A stretch of 64,000 nt of DNA from Falsiroseomonas sp051859025 (GCF_051859025.1 NZ_JBHYGL010000009.1:62001-126000); one strand, 5' to 3'; positions 8,281 to 17,008 are shown, counted from the first letter of the stretch. The notes: generated by a model not told the origin, from the sequence alone. Made by a program: numbers and translations.

Positions 8281-8344
8281 GAAGTGGGGGCGGGCGGGGC
8301 GTAGCGTCCTGGTCATGGGAACCAACCCTCGGAGGGATTGAGCC

Positions 8345-9043
8345 ATGACCAGTCTTCGTGCGCGTGACCTGATGACGGCGGATGTCGTCACCGTGCCGCC
8401 TTCCACGCCGGTGATCGCCATCGCGCGGCTGCTGGCGGATCGCGGCATTTCCGCCGTGCCGGTGGTGGATGCGGAGGGCCGCGTGGCCGGCATCGTGACG
8501 GAGGCCGACCTGATCCGCCGCCTGGCGGGGGAGGATGACAAGCCCGTGGGGTGGCTTGCCGCGATGTTCGCCAATCCGGCGCGGGATGCGGAACGCTATG
8601 CGCGGACGCATGGGGTGACGGCGGCGGATGTGATGACGGAAGGCGCGGTCTCGGTGGATCCCGACACGCTCGCATCCGTGATCGCGCATCTGATGGAGGA
8701 GAAAGGCATCCGCCGCGTGCTGGTGACGGAAGGCGGTCGGCTGAAGGGCCTGGTCTCCCGCGCCGATCTGTTGCGCGCGCTGGTGGCGCCGGCGCCGGTG
8801 GAAGCGGAGCTGTCCGATGACCGCATCCGTCGCGCGGTGATGGCGGCGATGAAGAAGGAGCCCTGGGCGGACACCTTCTATGCGCTGGTCGATGTGCGGG
8901 ATGCGGTGGTGGAGTTCCACGGCTTCAGCCGCAGCGCCGCGGTGCAGCGCGGATTGCGCGTGCTGGCGGAGAATGTGCCGGGCGTGAAGGGCGTGGTGGA
9001 CAACACCCAGCCCATGCCGGTGTATCTGTTCGCCGCCGCCTGA
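8345..9043 (+). CDS. CBS-pair protein with C-terminal BON-like domain
   Basis: A 232-residue soluble protein. Two CBS domains occupy roughly residues 5-60 and 85-140 (VMTEGAVSVDPDTLASVIAHLMEEKGIRRVLVTEGGRLKGLVSRADLLRAL), followed by a BON-like segment near 150-225 with VRDAVVEFHGF and VLAENVPGVKGVVDN. CBS pairs bind adenine nucleotides and report energy or redox state; BON domains are usually phospholipid-binding or envelope stress modules. An FNR/FixK dyad 65-80 bases upstream suggests induction under low oxygen. The Shine-Dalgarno GGAGGG (8331-8336) fixes the start. The partner protein is unknown. Confidence 0.88.
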   Translation: MTSLRARDLMTADVVTVPPSTPVIAIARLLADRGISAVPVVDAEGRVAGIVTEADLIRRLAGEDDKPVGWLAAMFANPARDAERYARTHGVTAADVMTEGAVSVDPDTLASVIAHLMEEKGIRRVLVTEGGRLKGLVSRADLLRALVAPAPVEAELSDDRIRRAVMAAMKKEPWADTFYALVDVRDAVVEFHGFSRSAAVQRGLRVLAENVPGVKGVVDNTQPMPVYLFAAA

Positions 9044-9066
9044 CGGCGGTTCCTGTCCGGCGCATC

Positions 9067-9090
9067 GGCCCGCCAGGAACGTGGCGGGCC
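9067..9090. terminator. Bidirectional hairpin between convergent genes
   Basis: A 9-bp perfect stem (GGCCCGCCA 9067-9075, TGGCGGGCC 9082-9090) with loop ggaacg lies between the ends of the plus-strand CBS gene (9043) and the minus-strand repeat lipoprotein (9109). Its place and strength suit a shared terminator, although no clear T run follows. Confidence 0.65.
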
Positions 9091-9108
9091 TGGCCTGGTC
9101 GCTTTGCC

Positions 9109-9678
9109 TCAGTACCCGCGGCGCCCGCGGCCCGGGCCGTCGGAGGGGTCGCGGTCGGTCAGGCCGGTGCGGTAGCCGCCGCCGCGATTTCCGCCGCGGC
9201 CGTTGCCCGGGCCGTCGGACGGGTCGCTGTCCGTGATGCCGGTGCGCCGGACAGGTGCGCCGCGATAGCCGCCGCGGCCATTGCCGGGGCCGTCGGAGGG
9301 GTCGCTATCCGTGATGCCCGTCGTGCGGCGCACGCCGCCGCGGCCGCCGCCGGGCGGGTCGTTCGGGTCGCTGTCGCTGACGCCGGTGCGGCGGGCATAG
9401 CCGCCGCGGCCGAAGCCGGGGCTGTCATTCGGGTCGCTGTCCGTCACGCCGCTGCCGCGGTGGCCGCCGCGGCCATTGCCGGGGGCGTCGGTCGGATCGC
9501 TGTCGCTGATGCCCGTGCCGCGGCGCACCACCGGCTGCTGGTAGACGGGTTGCTGCACATAGATGGGCTGCTGCGGCACGCAGGCCGCCAGCGCCGGGGC
9601 CGCGCCGCCGAGCGCGGCCAGGCGCAGCACGAAAAGGCGGCGGCGCAGCGGGGGCTTTTCCTCGGGTTGGTCGGTCAT
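9109..9678 (-). CDS. Repeat lipoprotein with six TDSDPSDGPGNGRGG-like units
   Basis: A 189-residue secreted protein of unknown role. After a charged start and hydrophobic stretch comes a lipobox-like LAAC (about Cys33), then a Gln/Pro/Tyr stretch. From about residue 53 to the end there are six imperfect units of about 22 residues built around TG(I/V/L)(S/T)DSDP(S/N/T)D-x-PGxGRGG. The acidic DSDPSD core alternates with Arg-Gly runs, a low-complexity, probably flexible surface; the Asp spacing recalls calcium-binding loops without matching EF-hand or RTX exactly. I recognise no described family. A terminator-like hairpin follows the stop. Confidence 0.7.
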   Translation of the reverse strand: MTDQPEEKPPLRRRLFVLRLAALGGAAPALAACVPQQPIYVQQPVYQQPVVRRGTGISDSDPTDAPGNGRGGHRGSGVTDSDPNDSPGFGRGGYARRTGVSDSDPNDPPGGGRGGVRRTTGITDSDPSDGPGNGRGGYRGAPVRRTGITDSDPSDGPGNGRGGNRGGGYRTGLTDRDPSDGPGRGRRGY

Positions 9679-9803
9679 CCGGCGCTTTCCTCGGTCCTGG
9701 CTAGCGGGCCTTGATCGGCCTTTGGCTTGGGTGATCCGCGAAGCGCGGGATCGGGTCGCTGCGACGGGTTCGACCCTGGGTTGAGGCCGGAAGCGTCACA
9801 AAA

Positions 9804-9848
9804 CATATCCTTGCGCATATCCTGCGAAGGTTACAGACCGAGCGTAAC
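9804..9848. other. AT-rich control region with direct and inverted repeats
   Basis: In the 231-base gap between the OmpA-like gene end and the repeat lipoprotein start, a 12/11-base direct repeat (CATATCCTTGCG at 9804-9815, CATATCCTGCG at 9816-9826) is followed by an inverted pair GTTAC (9830-9834) and GTAAC (9844-9848). The stretch is much richer in A and T than its surroundings. It probably holds the promoter for the minus-strand lipoprotein; no factor can be named. Confidence 0.45.
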
Positions 9849-9909
9849 AGATGGCTTAAATTTCAAGATTGCGGCGTGTTTCGCCGCCCCCGGGCAGGGC
9901 AGGGTGCCT

Positions 9910-10329
9910 TCAAGGCAGGTTGGGCAGCACCACGATCGTCACGGCGCGGGCTTCCGGTTCGCTCTGCCGGCCGCTGAAGGCGCCGACGCGGGCTTCGGCG
10001 CGGATGCGGTCCCGCTCGATCCCCTGCTGCGACAGGGCCTGCGCCACGGCGCGGGCGCGCTGGGCGGCGATCTGCGTGCTGGTGCCGGCGCCGGCGCTGC
10101 GGTCCGCATGGCCCAGGACACAGATGTTGCGGTCGCGGTCGCCTTCCGCCAGCTGCGCCGCGGCGGCGATGGCGCTGCGCCCGGCATCGCGCAGCGTGGT
10201 GCTGCCGCGGGTGAAGGGCACGGCGAAGACGTCATCCTCCAGCGCTTCCGCGCCGACGCAGGAGAAGCTGCGGGGCTGCGCGGCGGCGGGGCCCGCGAGC
10301 AGCAGGAGCAGCATGGGAAGCAACCGCAT
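9910..10329 (-). CDS. Small OmpA-family periplasmic protein
   Basis: A 139-residue protein with a cleavable leader (MRLLPMLLLLLAGPAAAQ) and one OmpA-like peptidoglycan-binding domain filling the rest. Landmarks are VPFTRGSTTL, ICVLGHADRSAGAGTS and QRARAVAQALSQQGIERDRI. The usual Asn of the NxxLSxxRA segment is replaced. Such domains anchor envelope proteins by binding meso-diaminopimelate. The ATG overlaps the stop of the upstream cupin gene by ATGA, so the two are co-translated; why an oxygenase and an envelope anchor are coupled is unclear. Confidence 0.78.
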   Translation of the reverse strand: MRLLPMLLLLLAGPAAAQPRSFSCVGAEALEDDVFAVPFTRGSTTLRDAGRSAIAAAAQLAEGDRDRNICVLGHADRSAGAGTSTQIAAQRARAVAQALSQQGIERDRIRAEARVGAFSGRQSEPEARAVTIVVLPNLP

Positions 10330-11570
10330 CAGGCGGCGCGCGCCAGCAGGCCCGCGGCCTCCAGCCGCGCCAGCAGGGCGGGCGCATCGATGCCGGGGGC
10401 CCGGGCGATGAGCTCGGCTTCCGTGACCTCGGGCTTGCCGAACAGCCAAATGGTGGCCTCGGCTTCCAGCGGGCTGACGGTGACGCCGCCCTGCGCCGTC
10501 TTCATCACCCAATCGGCGCCGCGCCGCACGGGCTTCGCGCCGGGGGCCAGGATGCGCCAGCCGGGCGCGTCGCCATCCGTGGCGGTGGTGCTGCCCAGTC
10601 CCCCGGCAGCGGAGCTGCCCAGGCCGCGCGCGGCCAGGATGTCGTATCCCCCCCGGCTGAAGCGGTAATTCGCCACGAATTGCGCCAGCACCTGAAGCAC
10701 CTTCGGATCCCTGCACAATTCCTGGAGGCGCTGGCCCAGCAGCCCGGCGCGCTGCGTCAACGCGAATGTTGCCGATGCGGTGCCGTCCTGCCGCGGCAGG
10801 GGCTTCCTGAATTCCGCGTCATAGAGCACCCGCTCCGCCAGCATGTTCATCAGGTCCATGCCCAGCGGCGCGTGCACGCCATAGGCGACATGGACGGAGG
10901 AAGGCGCCTCCGCCAGCGCGTCGTGGTACCAGCCGCGGGGCAGGTACAGCAGGTCCCCGGCCTTCATGTGGACCACGCCGCGCAGCCTGCCGCGCGCCTG
11001 GTCATGGTGGGATTGCGGCTGGCCGCGGAAGACGGGGTGCGGGATGGGGTACTCCGCGCGGCCTTCCCAGATGTTCCAGGATTTCTCGCCCTCCACCTGC
11101 ACCGCCCAGACATCATGCGTGTCGTAGTGGGTATGGAAGGCCTTGTGGCTCTGCCAGCTGATGTAGACATTCGCCTGCGCCTTGCCGAGGCCGGCGCCCT
11201 CCAGCGCGGCGGAGATGCCGGCCAGGCCCGGCGTCAGGCTGTCCACGTCGTTCATCACGGCGCTGGCGCCCTTGGCGATCCAGGCCTGCACCAGCTTCGC
11301 ATCGGGCTGCAGGACAGCGGCGTTGTCGCGGCTGGTGGCGCGGGTGCAGAACTGCTCGGCCGGGATCGCCTGGCTGTCCAGCACCAGCTTCAGGCTCGTG
11401 GAGGTCCAGATATGGGACATGTCCAGCAGCCGGTTGATCTGCCGCCAGGACAGCACCTGGGCGAATTTCGCCGCATCGCCACGCACATGCAGGGGCGCCT
11501 TGTCGTAATGCTCCGCGAAGAAGGTCGCGGGGGTGACGGGGGCGAGGAGCGCGGCGAGATCTTCGATCAT
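10329..11570 (-). CDS. JmjC/cupin-like ribosomal-oxygenase family protein
   Basis: A 413-residue cytosolic protein of the Cupin_4/RoxA group of Fe(II)/2-oxoglutarate oxygenases. The iron triad is readable: His148 and Asp150 in FHTHYDTHDVWAVQ and the distal His near 227 in SSVHVAYG, with GDLLYLPRGWYHDA between. Characterised relatives hydroxylate ribosomal protein residues, but clade members have varied substrates. The ATG at 11570 is used; a GTG two codons earlier is possible. It is translationally coupled to the OmpA-like gene. It starts back to back with the glutamate dehydrogenase gene, leaving a 149-base divergent gap. Confidence 0.82.
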   Translation of the reverse strand: MIEDLAALLAPVTPATFFAEHYDKAPLHVRGDAAKFAQVLSWRQINRLLDMSHIWTSTSLKLVLDSQAIPAEQFCTRATSRDNAAVLQPDAKLVQAWIAKGASAVMNDVDSLTPGLAGISAALEGAGLGKAQANVYISWQSHKAFHTHYDTHDVWAVQVEGEKSWNIWEGRAEYPIPHPVFRGQPQSHHDQARGRLRGVVHMKAGDLLYLPRGWYHDALAEAPSSVHVAYGVHAPLGMDLMNMLAERVLYDAEFRKPLPRQDGTASATFALTQRAGLLGQRLQELCRDPKVLQVLAQFVANYRFSRGGYDILAARGLGSSAAGGLGSTTATDGDAPGWRILAPGAKPVRRGADWVMKTAQGGVTVSPLEAEATIWLFGKPEVTEAELIARAPGIDAPALLARLEAAGLLARAA

Positions 11571-11719
11571 GGCCACAGACTACCGCACATGGTCGTGATC
11601 CGTCATCGGTCCTTGGGGCTGCCTGAAGCCGGCCCTTGCGGCGGGTGGTGGGGCGACGCCACCTTCCAGGAACCGCCCTGCACCCGCCCCGGTGACAGCG
11701 GCGGCAGGAGGAAGGCGCG

Positions 11720-14700
11720 ATGAACGACGCGGCGGGATCTGGCGCGGCAGGGAGGGGCGCAGCAGACGGCGTGCGGCCGCAGGTGCTGGCGGAGGCCGTG
11801 GCCGCGCTGGGGCGCCTGGCGCCGGGGCTGCCGCCGATGGCGGCTGGGCTCCTCGCGCGCCTGCAGGCCGCGGTGCCGACGGCGGAACTGGCCGCGACGC
11901 CGCCGGAGGCCCTGGCCGAGGCCGCTGCCAGCCTCTTTGCCTTCGCGCAGGAACGCCGCCCGCGCCAGACCAAGGTGCGGCTGCTGCCGCCGGGCCCCGG
12001 CCGCGCCATGGCGGTGGCGGAGATCGTCACCGACGACATGCCCTTCCTGGTGGACAGCGTGCTGGCGGCGCTGGCCGTGCAGGGGCGCGTGGTCCGGCAA
12101 CTTCTCCATCCCGTGCTGCGCGTGACGCGGGATGCCAAGGGCGCGCTGCTGGCGCTGGAAGGCGGCACGGCGGAAAGCATGATGCGCATCGCCCTCGCCC
12201 CCGGCGCCACCCTGGCCCTGGCGGGGGTGGCCGGTGATTGGGCGGGCGTCGAGGCCGCGCTGGCGCGGGCCATGTCGGATGTGCGGCTCGCCGTCGATGA
12301 CTTCCCCGCGATGCTCGCCCGGCTGGGCGATGCGGCAGGCGAATTGCCGCCCGTCGAGGAGGAGGCGCGGGAATTCCTGCGCTGGATGGGGGAGGATAAT
12401 TTCGTCCTGCTCGGCCACCGCCGGCTGGCGCTGACCGAGGCCGGACTTTCGGTGGCGGCGGAGGAAGACCTCGGCCTGCTGCGCGACGCCACCGTCCCGG
12501 TCTTCGACGCGCTGCGGGACCTGGCGGCGCTGCCCGGCGCCGTCCGCGCGAACCTGGAGCGGCTGGAGGCGGTGACGGTCGCCAAGGCCAATATGCGCGC
12601 CACCGTCCATCGCCCGCAGCACGCGGATGTGGTGATGACGCGCATCCAGGACGAAGCCGGGCGCGCGGTCGGGGTGCGGCTGTTCCTCGGGCTTTTCGCG
12701 GCGGGCGCCTACAACCGCAACCCGCGATCCATCCCGCTGCTGCGCGCCAAGGTGCTGCGCATCCTGGCGGCGGCGGGCCTCGATCCCGAAAGCCATGACG
12801 GGCGCGCGCTGCGCAACATCCTCGACACCTGGCCGCGGGATGAACTGTTCCAGGCGCCGGAGGACGCGATCCTGGCGGGATGCCGAAGGGCGCTCGACCT
12901 GCAGATCAGGCCGCGTGCGGCGCTGGTGGTGCGGCGCGATCCGTTCGAGCGATTCGTCAGCGTCATCGCCTGGCTGCCGCGGGATACCTTTGACACGCAG
13001 ATGCGGGAAAGGGTGGGAAGGCTGCTGGCGGACAGCTTCGCGGGCCGGCTTTCCGCCTTCTACACGCTGCTGGGCGACGCACCGCTGGCGCGCGTGCACT
13101 ACGTGATCGGCACCACGCCCGGCGCCGTGCCGGCGGTGGAGGAAGCGGCGCTGGAAGCCGCCATCGCCCAGGCCACGCGCGGCTTCCGCGACCGGCTGGA
13201 GGAAGCGCTGCTGCGGGAAGCGGGCGCGGAGCACGGCGCCGGCCTGCTGGCGCGCTGGCGCGATGCCTTCCCCCCCGCCTATCGCCAGGCGGAGACGGTG
13301 GCCACCGCCATCGGCGACCTGTTCCTGGCGAATGAGTTGACCCATGGCGGCCGGCCCCGCGGCGAACTCTCCCGCCCCCCCGGCGCCGGCCCGCGCAGCG
13401 TGATGCTGCGGCTGGCGAGCCCCGGCGGGCCGCTCGCGCTGGCCGATGCGCTGCCGCTGTTCGAAAGCCTGGACCTGCGCGCGATCGAGGAAGTGCCCTA
13501 TCGCCTGGACCCCACAGGCGGGCCTGTCGTGGTGCTGCATGCCTATCGGCTGGAAGCGCGCGCGGATGTGGAGGAGGAAAGGCTGCATGACGTGGCGGGC
13601 GCACTGCACGCCCTGCTGCGCGGCGATGTGGAGGCCGATGGCTTCAACCGCCTGGTGCTGCGCGCGGGCCTGTCCTGGAAGGATTGCTGGCTGCTGCGGG
13701 CGATGTATCGCTGGCTGAAGCAGGTGGGCTTCCCCTTCGCGCAGGACAGCGTGGAGGCCGCGCTGGCCGCGCATCCCGATGCCGCGCGCATCCTGGTTGA
13801 TCTGTTTCACGCGCGCTTCGCGCCGGATGTCGCGGTGCGGGAGGAGGAGAAGCTGGATTCGGCCTGGCGCACGCTGCTGGACGGCGTGGCGAACCCGGAT
13901 GAGGACCGCATCCTGTCGCGCCTGCGCACCGTGCTGGATTCGATGCTGCGGACCAACTTCTTCCAGGCGAAAGACTACCTGGCCTTCAAGATCGACAGCG
14001 CGCGCGCGGGCGACATGCCGGCGCCGAGGCCGTGGCGGGAGATCTTCGTGCATTCGCCGCGCATGGAAGGTTGTCATCTGCGCGCCGGCCCCGTCGCGCG
14101 CGGCGGCATCCGCTGGTCCGACCGGCGGGAGGATTTCCGCACGGAAGTGCTGGGGCTGATGAAGGCGCAGCGCCTCAAGAACGTCGTCATCGTGCCGACG
14201 GGCGCCAAGGGCGGCTTCATCCTGAAGCACCCGCCGGTGGCGAGCGACCGCGACGCCTTCATGGCGGAAGGCATCGCCTGCTACCGCACGCTGGTGCGGG
14301 GGATGCTCGACCTGACCGACAATTTCGCCGCCGATGGATCGGTGGTGACGCCGCCGCTCGTGGTGCCGCGGGATGGCGCGGATCCCTACATCGTCGCGGC
14401 GGCGGACAAGGGCACCGCCACCTTCAGCGACATCGCCAACGGGCTTTCCGCGGATTACGGCTTCTGGCTGGGCGATGCCTTCGCCAGCGGCGGCAGCGCG
14501 GGCTACGACCACAAGGGCATGGGCATCACCGCGCGTGGCGCCTGGGTGATGATCGACCGGCATTTTCTCGAGTCGCGCGGCGCGGGGGTGCAGGACGCAC
14601 CCTTCACCGTCGCGGGCGTCGGCGACATGAGTGGCGACGTCTTCGGCAACGGGTTGCTGGTCTCCGCGCAATCGAAGCTGGTCGCCGCCTTCGACCACCG

Positions 14701-16408
14701 ACACATCTTCATCGATCCCGATCCCGATCCGGCCGTCTCCTTCGCCGAACGGCAGCGGATCTTCGCGCTGCCCCGATCCTCCTGGGCGGATTACGAGGCG
14801 CGGCTGCTGTCGAAGGGCGGCGCGATCCTGCCGCGCAACGCCAAGACCCTGCCGCTGTCGCCGGAAGCGCGCGCGCTGCTGGGCATCGAGGCGGAGCGCG
14901 CGGAGCCCGCCGCCATCCTGCGCGCGGTCCTGACGCTGCCCGTCGATCTTCTCTATTTCGGCGGCATCGGCACCTATGTGAAATCCAGCGCGGAGACCCA
15001 GGCGGAGGCCGGCGACCGCGCCAATGATGCGATCCGCGTCGATGGGCGCGACCTGCGCGCGAGGATCGTGGGCGAAGGGGCCAATCTCGGCGTGACCCAG
15101 GCCGGGCGGATCGAGGCTTCGCGCGCAGGCGTGCGCATCAACACCGATGCGCTCGACAATTCCGCGGGGGTCAGTACCTCCGACCACGAGGTCAACATCA
15201 AGATCCTGCTGACGGAGGCGGAGCGCGAGGGTTCGCTCACGCGGCGCCAGCGCGACGAATTGCTGGCGGGGATGACGGAGGAGGTCGGGCACCTCGTGCT
15301 CGCCGACAACCACGCGCAATCCATCGCGCTGAGCCTGGAGGCGGTGACGGCGGTGGAGGATCTGTCCGCCCATGCCGCGCTGATGGCGCGGCTGGAAGCG
15401 GCGGGTTTTCTCGACCGTGCCGTCTCCGTCCTGCCGGATGCGGCGGCGATCCGTGCGCGCGCGGCGGCGGGGGAGGGGCTGGCCCGGCCGGAACTCGCCG
15501 CGCTGCTGCCGGCGGCGAAGCTCTGGCTGGCGGAGGCGATCGAGGCGAGCGGCCTGGCGGAGGAGGCAGCGCTGGCGCCGCTGCTGGTGGCGTATTTCCC
15601 CACTGCGCTGCGGGAGCGCTTCGGGCCGCTGATCCCCCGCCACCGACTGCGGCGGGAATTGCTGGCCACCGCCCTGTGCAACCAGGTCGTCAACCGGCTG
15701 GGCGTCGCGGCGCTCGGGCGGCTGGCGGGGACGGCGGGCGATGGCGCGGCGGTGGCGCGCGCGGCCTGGCTGGCGGGGGCGCTGTTCGGGCTGGAAGGCG
15801 CGGTGGCGACGATCGATGCGGCTCCAGCCCCGGCGGCGACGCGGCTTACCGCCCTGCTGGCGCTGCGGCGGTTGCAGGAAGGCGCGGCGCGGGACCTGCT
15901 GGCCGGCGCGGCCGCACCGCTGGAGGCGGCGCTGGCCTCATTGCGCCCCGGTGTCGTGGCGCTGGTGGCGGCGGAGGTCGCCGCGCCGGGGGCGGAGGCC
16001 GCGCTGCTGCGTGATGCCGGGATCCCCGCTGAGGCCGCCGCGCTGGCTGGTGCCGCGCCCCGGCTGACGGCGGCGCCGGCGGTTGTGCGGCTGGCGGCGG
16101 AGACGGGCGCCGCGCCGGCCGATGCCGCCGCCGCCTGGCGTGCGGTGGGCGATGGCTTCGCGCTGGAGGCGCTGCGCGTGGCGGCGGAGGCGGCGCGCGC
16201 CACCGGCCCCTTCGCTGCGCGGGCGAAGGCGGAGGTGCTGGCGGATCTGGCCGGGGTGCAGACCCGCCTGGCCCGGGCCCGCCTGGCGGGCCGCCATGGC
16301 GGCGATGGTGCGGCGGAGGCCGCGCGTTTGGCGCGGGAGGCCGCCGGCGTTGGCGATCTGGTCGCGATCGGCGTGGCGGCGCGCGCCCTTGCCGCTGTAT
16401 CCCATTGA
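11720..16408 (+). CDS. NAD-specific glutamate dehydrogenase, large (180-kDa class)
   Basis: A 1562-residue enzyme of the large GDH class, which deaminates glutamate to 2-oxoglutarate with NAD and feeds the TCA cycle during amino-acid growth. An N-terminal ACT-rich regulatory part covers about residues 1-650. The catalytic region lies near 750-1200 with GPVARGGIRWSDRREDFRTEV, LKNVVIVPTGAKGGF, FSDIANGLS and VVGEGANLGVT-like sequence (IVGEGANLGVTQ). A helical C-terminal tail completes the family's usual length. The Shine-Dalgarno AGGAGGAAGG sits 7 bases before the ATG. The stop codon lies within the first bases of repeat copy B. No neighbouring gene belongs to the same pathway. Confidence 0.96.
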   Translation: MNDAAGSGAAGRGAADGVRPQVLAEAVAALGRLAPGLPPMAAGLLARLQAAVPTAELAATPPEALAEAAASLFAFAQERRPRQTKVRLLPPGPGRAMAVAEIVTDDMPFLVDSVLAALAVQGRVVRQLLHPVLRVTRDAKGALLALEGGTAESMMRIALAPGATLALAGVAGDWAGVEAALARAMSDVRLAVDDFPAMLARLGDAAGELPPVEEEAREFLRWMGEDNFVLLGHRRLALTEAGLSVAAEEDLGLLRDATVPVFDALRDLAALPGAVRANLERLEAVTVAKANMRATVHRPQHADVVMTRIQDEAGRAVGVRLFLGLFAAGAYNRNPRSIPLLRAKVLRILAAAGLDPESHDGRALRNILDTWPRDELFQAPEDAILAGCRRALDLQIRPRAALVVRRDPFERFVSVIAWLPRDTFDTQMRERVGRLLADSFAGRLSAFYTLLGDAPLARVHYVIGTTPGAVPAVEEAALEAAIAQATRGFRDRLEEALLREAGAEHGAGLLARWRDAFPPAYRQAETVATAIGDLFLANELTHGGRPRGELSRPPGAGPRSVMLRLASPGGPLALADALPLFESLDLRAIEEVPYRLDPTGGPVVVLHAYRLEARADVEEERLHDVAGALHALLRGDVEADGFNRLVLRAGLSWKDCWLLRAMYRWLKQVGFPFAQDSVEAALAAHPDAARILVDLFHARFAPDVAVREEEKLDSAWRTLLDGVANPDEDRILSRLRTVLDSMLRTNFFQAKDYLAFKIDSARAGDMPAPRPWREIFVHSPRMEGCHLRAGPVARGGIRWSDRREDFRTEVLGLMKAQRLKNVVIVPTGAKGGFILKHPPVASDRDAFMAEGIACYRTLVRGMLDLTDNFAADGSVVTPPLVVPRDGADPYIVAAADKGTATFSDIANGLSADYGFWLGDAFASGGSAGYDHKGMGITARGAWVMIDRHFLESRGAGVQDAPFTVAGVGDMSGDVFGNGLLVSAQSKLVAAFDHRHIFIDPDPDPAVSFAERQRIFALPRSSWADYEARLLSKGGAILPRNAKTLPLSPEARALLGIEAERAEPAAILRAVLTLPVDLLYFGGIGTYVKSSAETQAEAGDRANDAIRVDGRDLRARIVGEGANLGVTQAGRIEASRAGVRINTDALDNSAGVSTSDHEVNIKILLTEAEREGSLTRRQRDELLAGMTEEVGHLVLADNHAQSIALSLEAVTAVEDLSAHAALMARLEAAGFLDRAVSVLPDAAAIRARAAAGEGLARPELAALLPAAKLWLAEAIEASGLAEEAALAPLLVAYFPTALRERFGPLIPRHRLRRELLATALCNQVVNRLGVAALGRLAGTAGDGAAVARAAWLAGALFGLEGAVATIDAAPAPAATRLTALLALRRLQEGAARDLLAGAAAPLEAALASLRPGVVALVAAEVAAPGAEAALLRDAGIPAEAAALAGAAPRLTAAPAVVRLAAETGAAPADAAAAWRAVGDGFALEALRVAAEAARATGPFAARAKAEVLADLAGVQTRLARARLAGRHGGDGAAEAARLAREAAGVGDLVAIGVAARALAAVSH

Positions 16409-16488
16409 TGATGGTCCAGGAGGCTCTGCCTCCCGAATCTTCAAGAGCGGGCGGATGGGGTATGGGGAAGGCAGCGCCTTCCCCATCG
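16404..16488. repeat. 85-bp intergenic palindromic repeat, copy B
   Basis: Near-identical partner of 58-142 (two mismatches). It begins inside the last codons of the glutamate dehydrogenase gene, supplying its stop, and ends 13 bases before the Mug-like gene start. The two hairpins are conserved, so it may double as a terminator or processing signal. Confidence 0.9.
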
Positions 16489-16501
16489 ATCGGAGTGATC
16501 T

Positions 16502-17008
16502 GTGGCGGATGTGCTGCCCGATGTCCTCGCCTGGGGCCTCCGCCTCGTCTTCTGCGGCACCGCTGCCGGCCCTGAATCCGCGCGGATCGGCGCCTATTAC
16601 GCCGGCCCGCGCAACGCCTTCTGGCCGGTGCTGGCGGAGGCCCGGTTCACGCCCGCGCTTCTGCGCCCGGCGGAGTATGCGCAACTGAGGCAATACCGAA
16701 TCGGCTTGACGGATATGTCCAAGACCGGGCGCGGTATGGATCGCGATTTGTCGCCGGGGGATTTCGACATCGATCGTTTCTGGGCCTCCATGCGCCACTG
16801 GGCGCCGCGCGCCATCGCCTTCACGAGCCAGGAGGCGGGCGCGCTGGCGCTCGGGCGCCGGAAGCGGGACATCGCCTTCGGGGCGCAGCCCGTGGTGTCG
16901 GGGCAGCCCGCCCTTTTCGTGCTGCCGAGCCCTTCGGCCGCCAACGGCCACTGGGAAAAACTGCGCCACCATTGGCGGGATTGCGCGCGCGGGACGGGCT
17001 TCGCGTGA
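16502..17008 (+). CDS. mug: Mug-like mismatch-specific DNA glycosylase
   Basis: A 168-residue uracil-DNA glycosylase-fold protein. Motif 1 reads VFCGTAAGPESA near residues 16-27, with AYYAGPRNAFWPVL and, at the C-terminus, FVLPSPSAANGHW, the Mug-type motif 2. In E. coli Mug the first motif is GINPG with a catalytic Asn; here that Asn position is Ala, so substrate or mechanism may differ from classical G/U repair. Start is GTG, with GGAG about 8 bases upstream. The end overlaps the MFS gene by GTGA, so both are co-translated. Confidence 0.85.
   Translation: MADVLPDVLAWGLRLVFCGTAAGPESARIGAYYAGPRNAFWPVLAEARFTPALLRPAEYAQLRQYRIGLTDMSKTGRGMDRDLSPGDFDIDRFWASMRHWAPRAIAFTSQEAGALALGRRKRDIAFGAQPVVSGQPALFVLPSPSAANGHWEKLRHHWRDCARGTGFA

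Noticed and set aside
11603..15643. A 1346-codon open frame antisense to the glutamate dehydrogenase gene
   Set aside because: It is Arg/His/Gln-rich without any domain, has no ribosome site, and lies over a clearly real gene. Long antisense frames are expected at this GC content.
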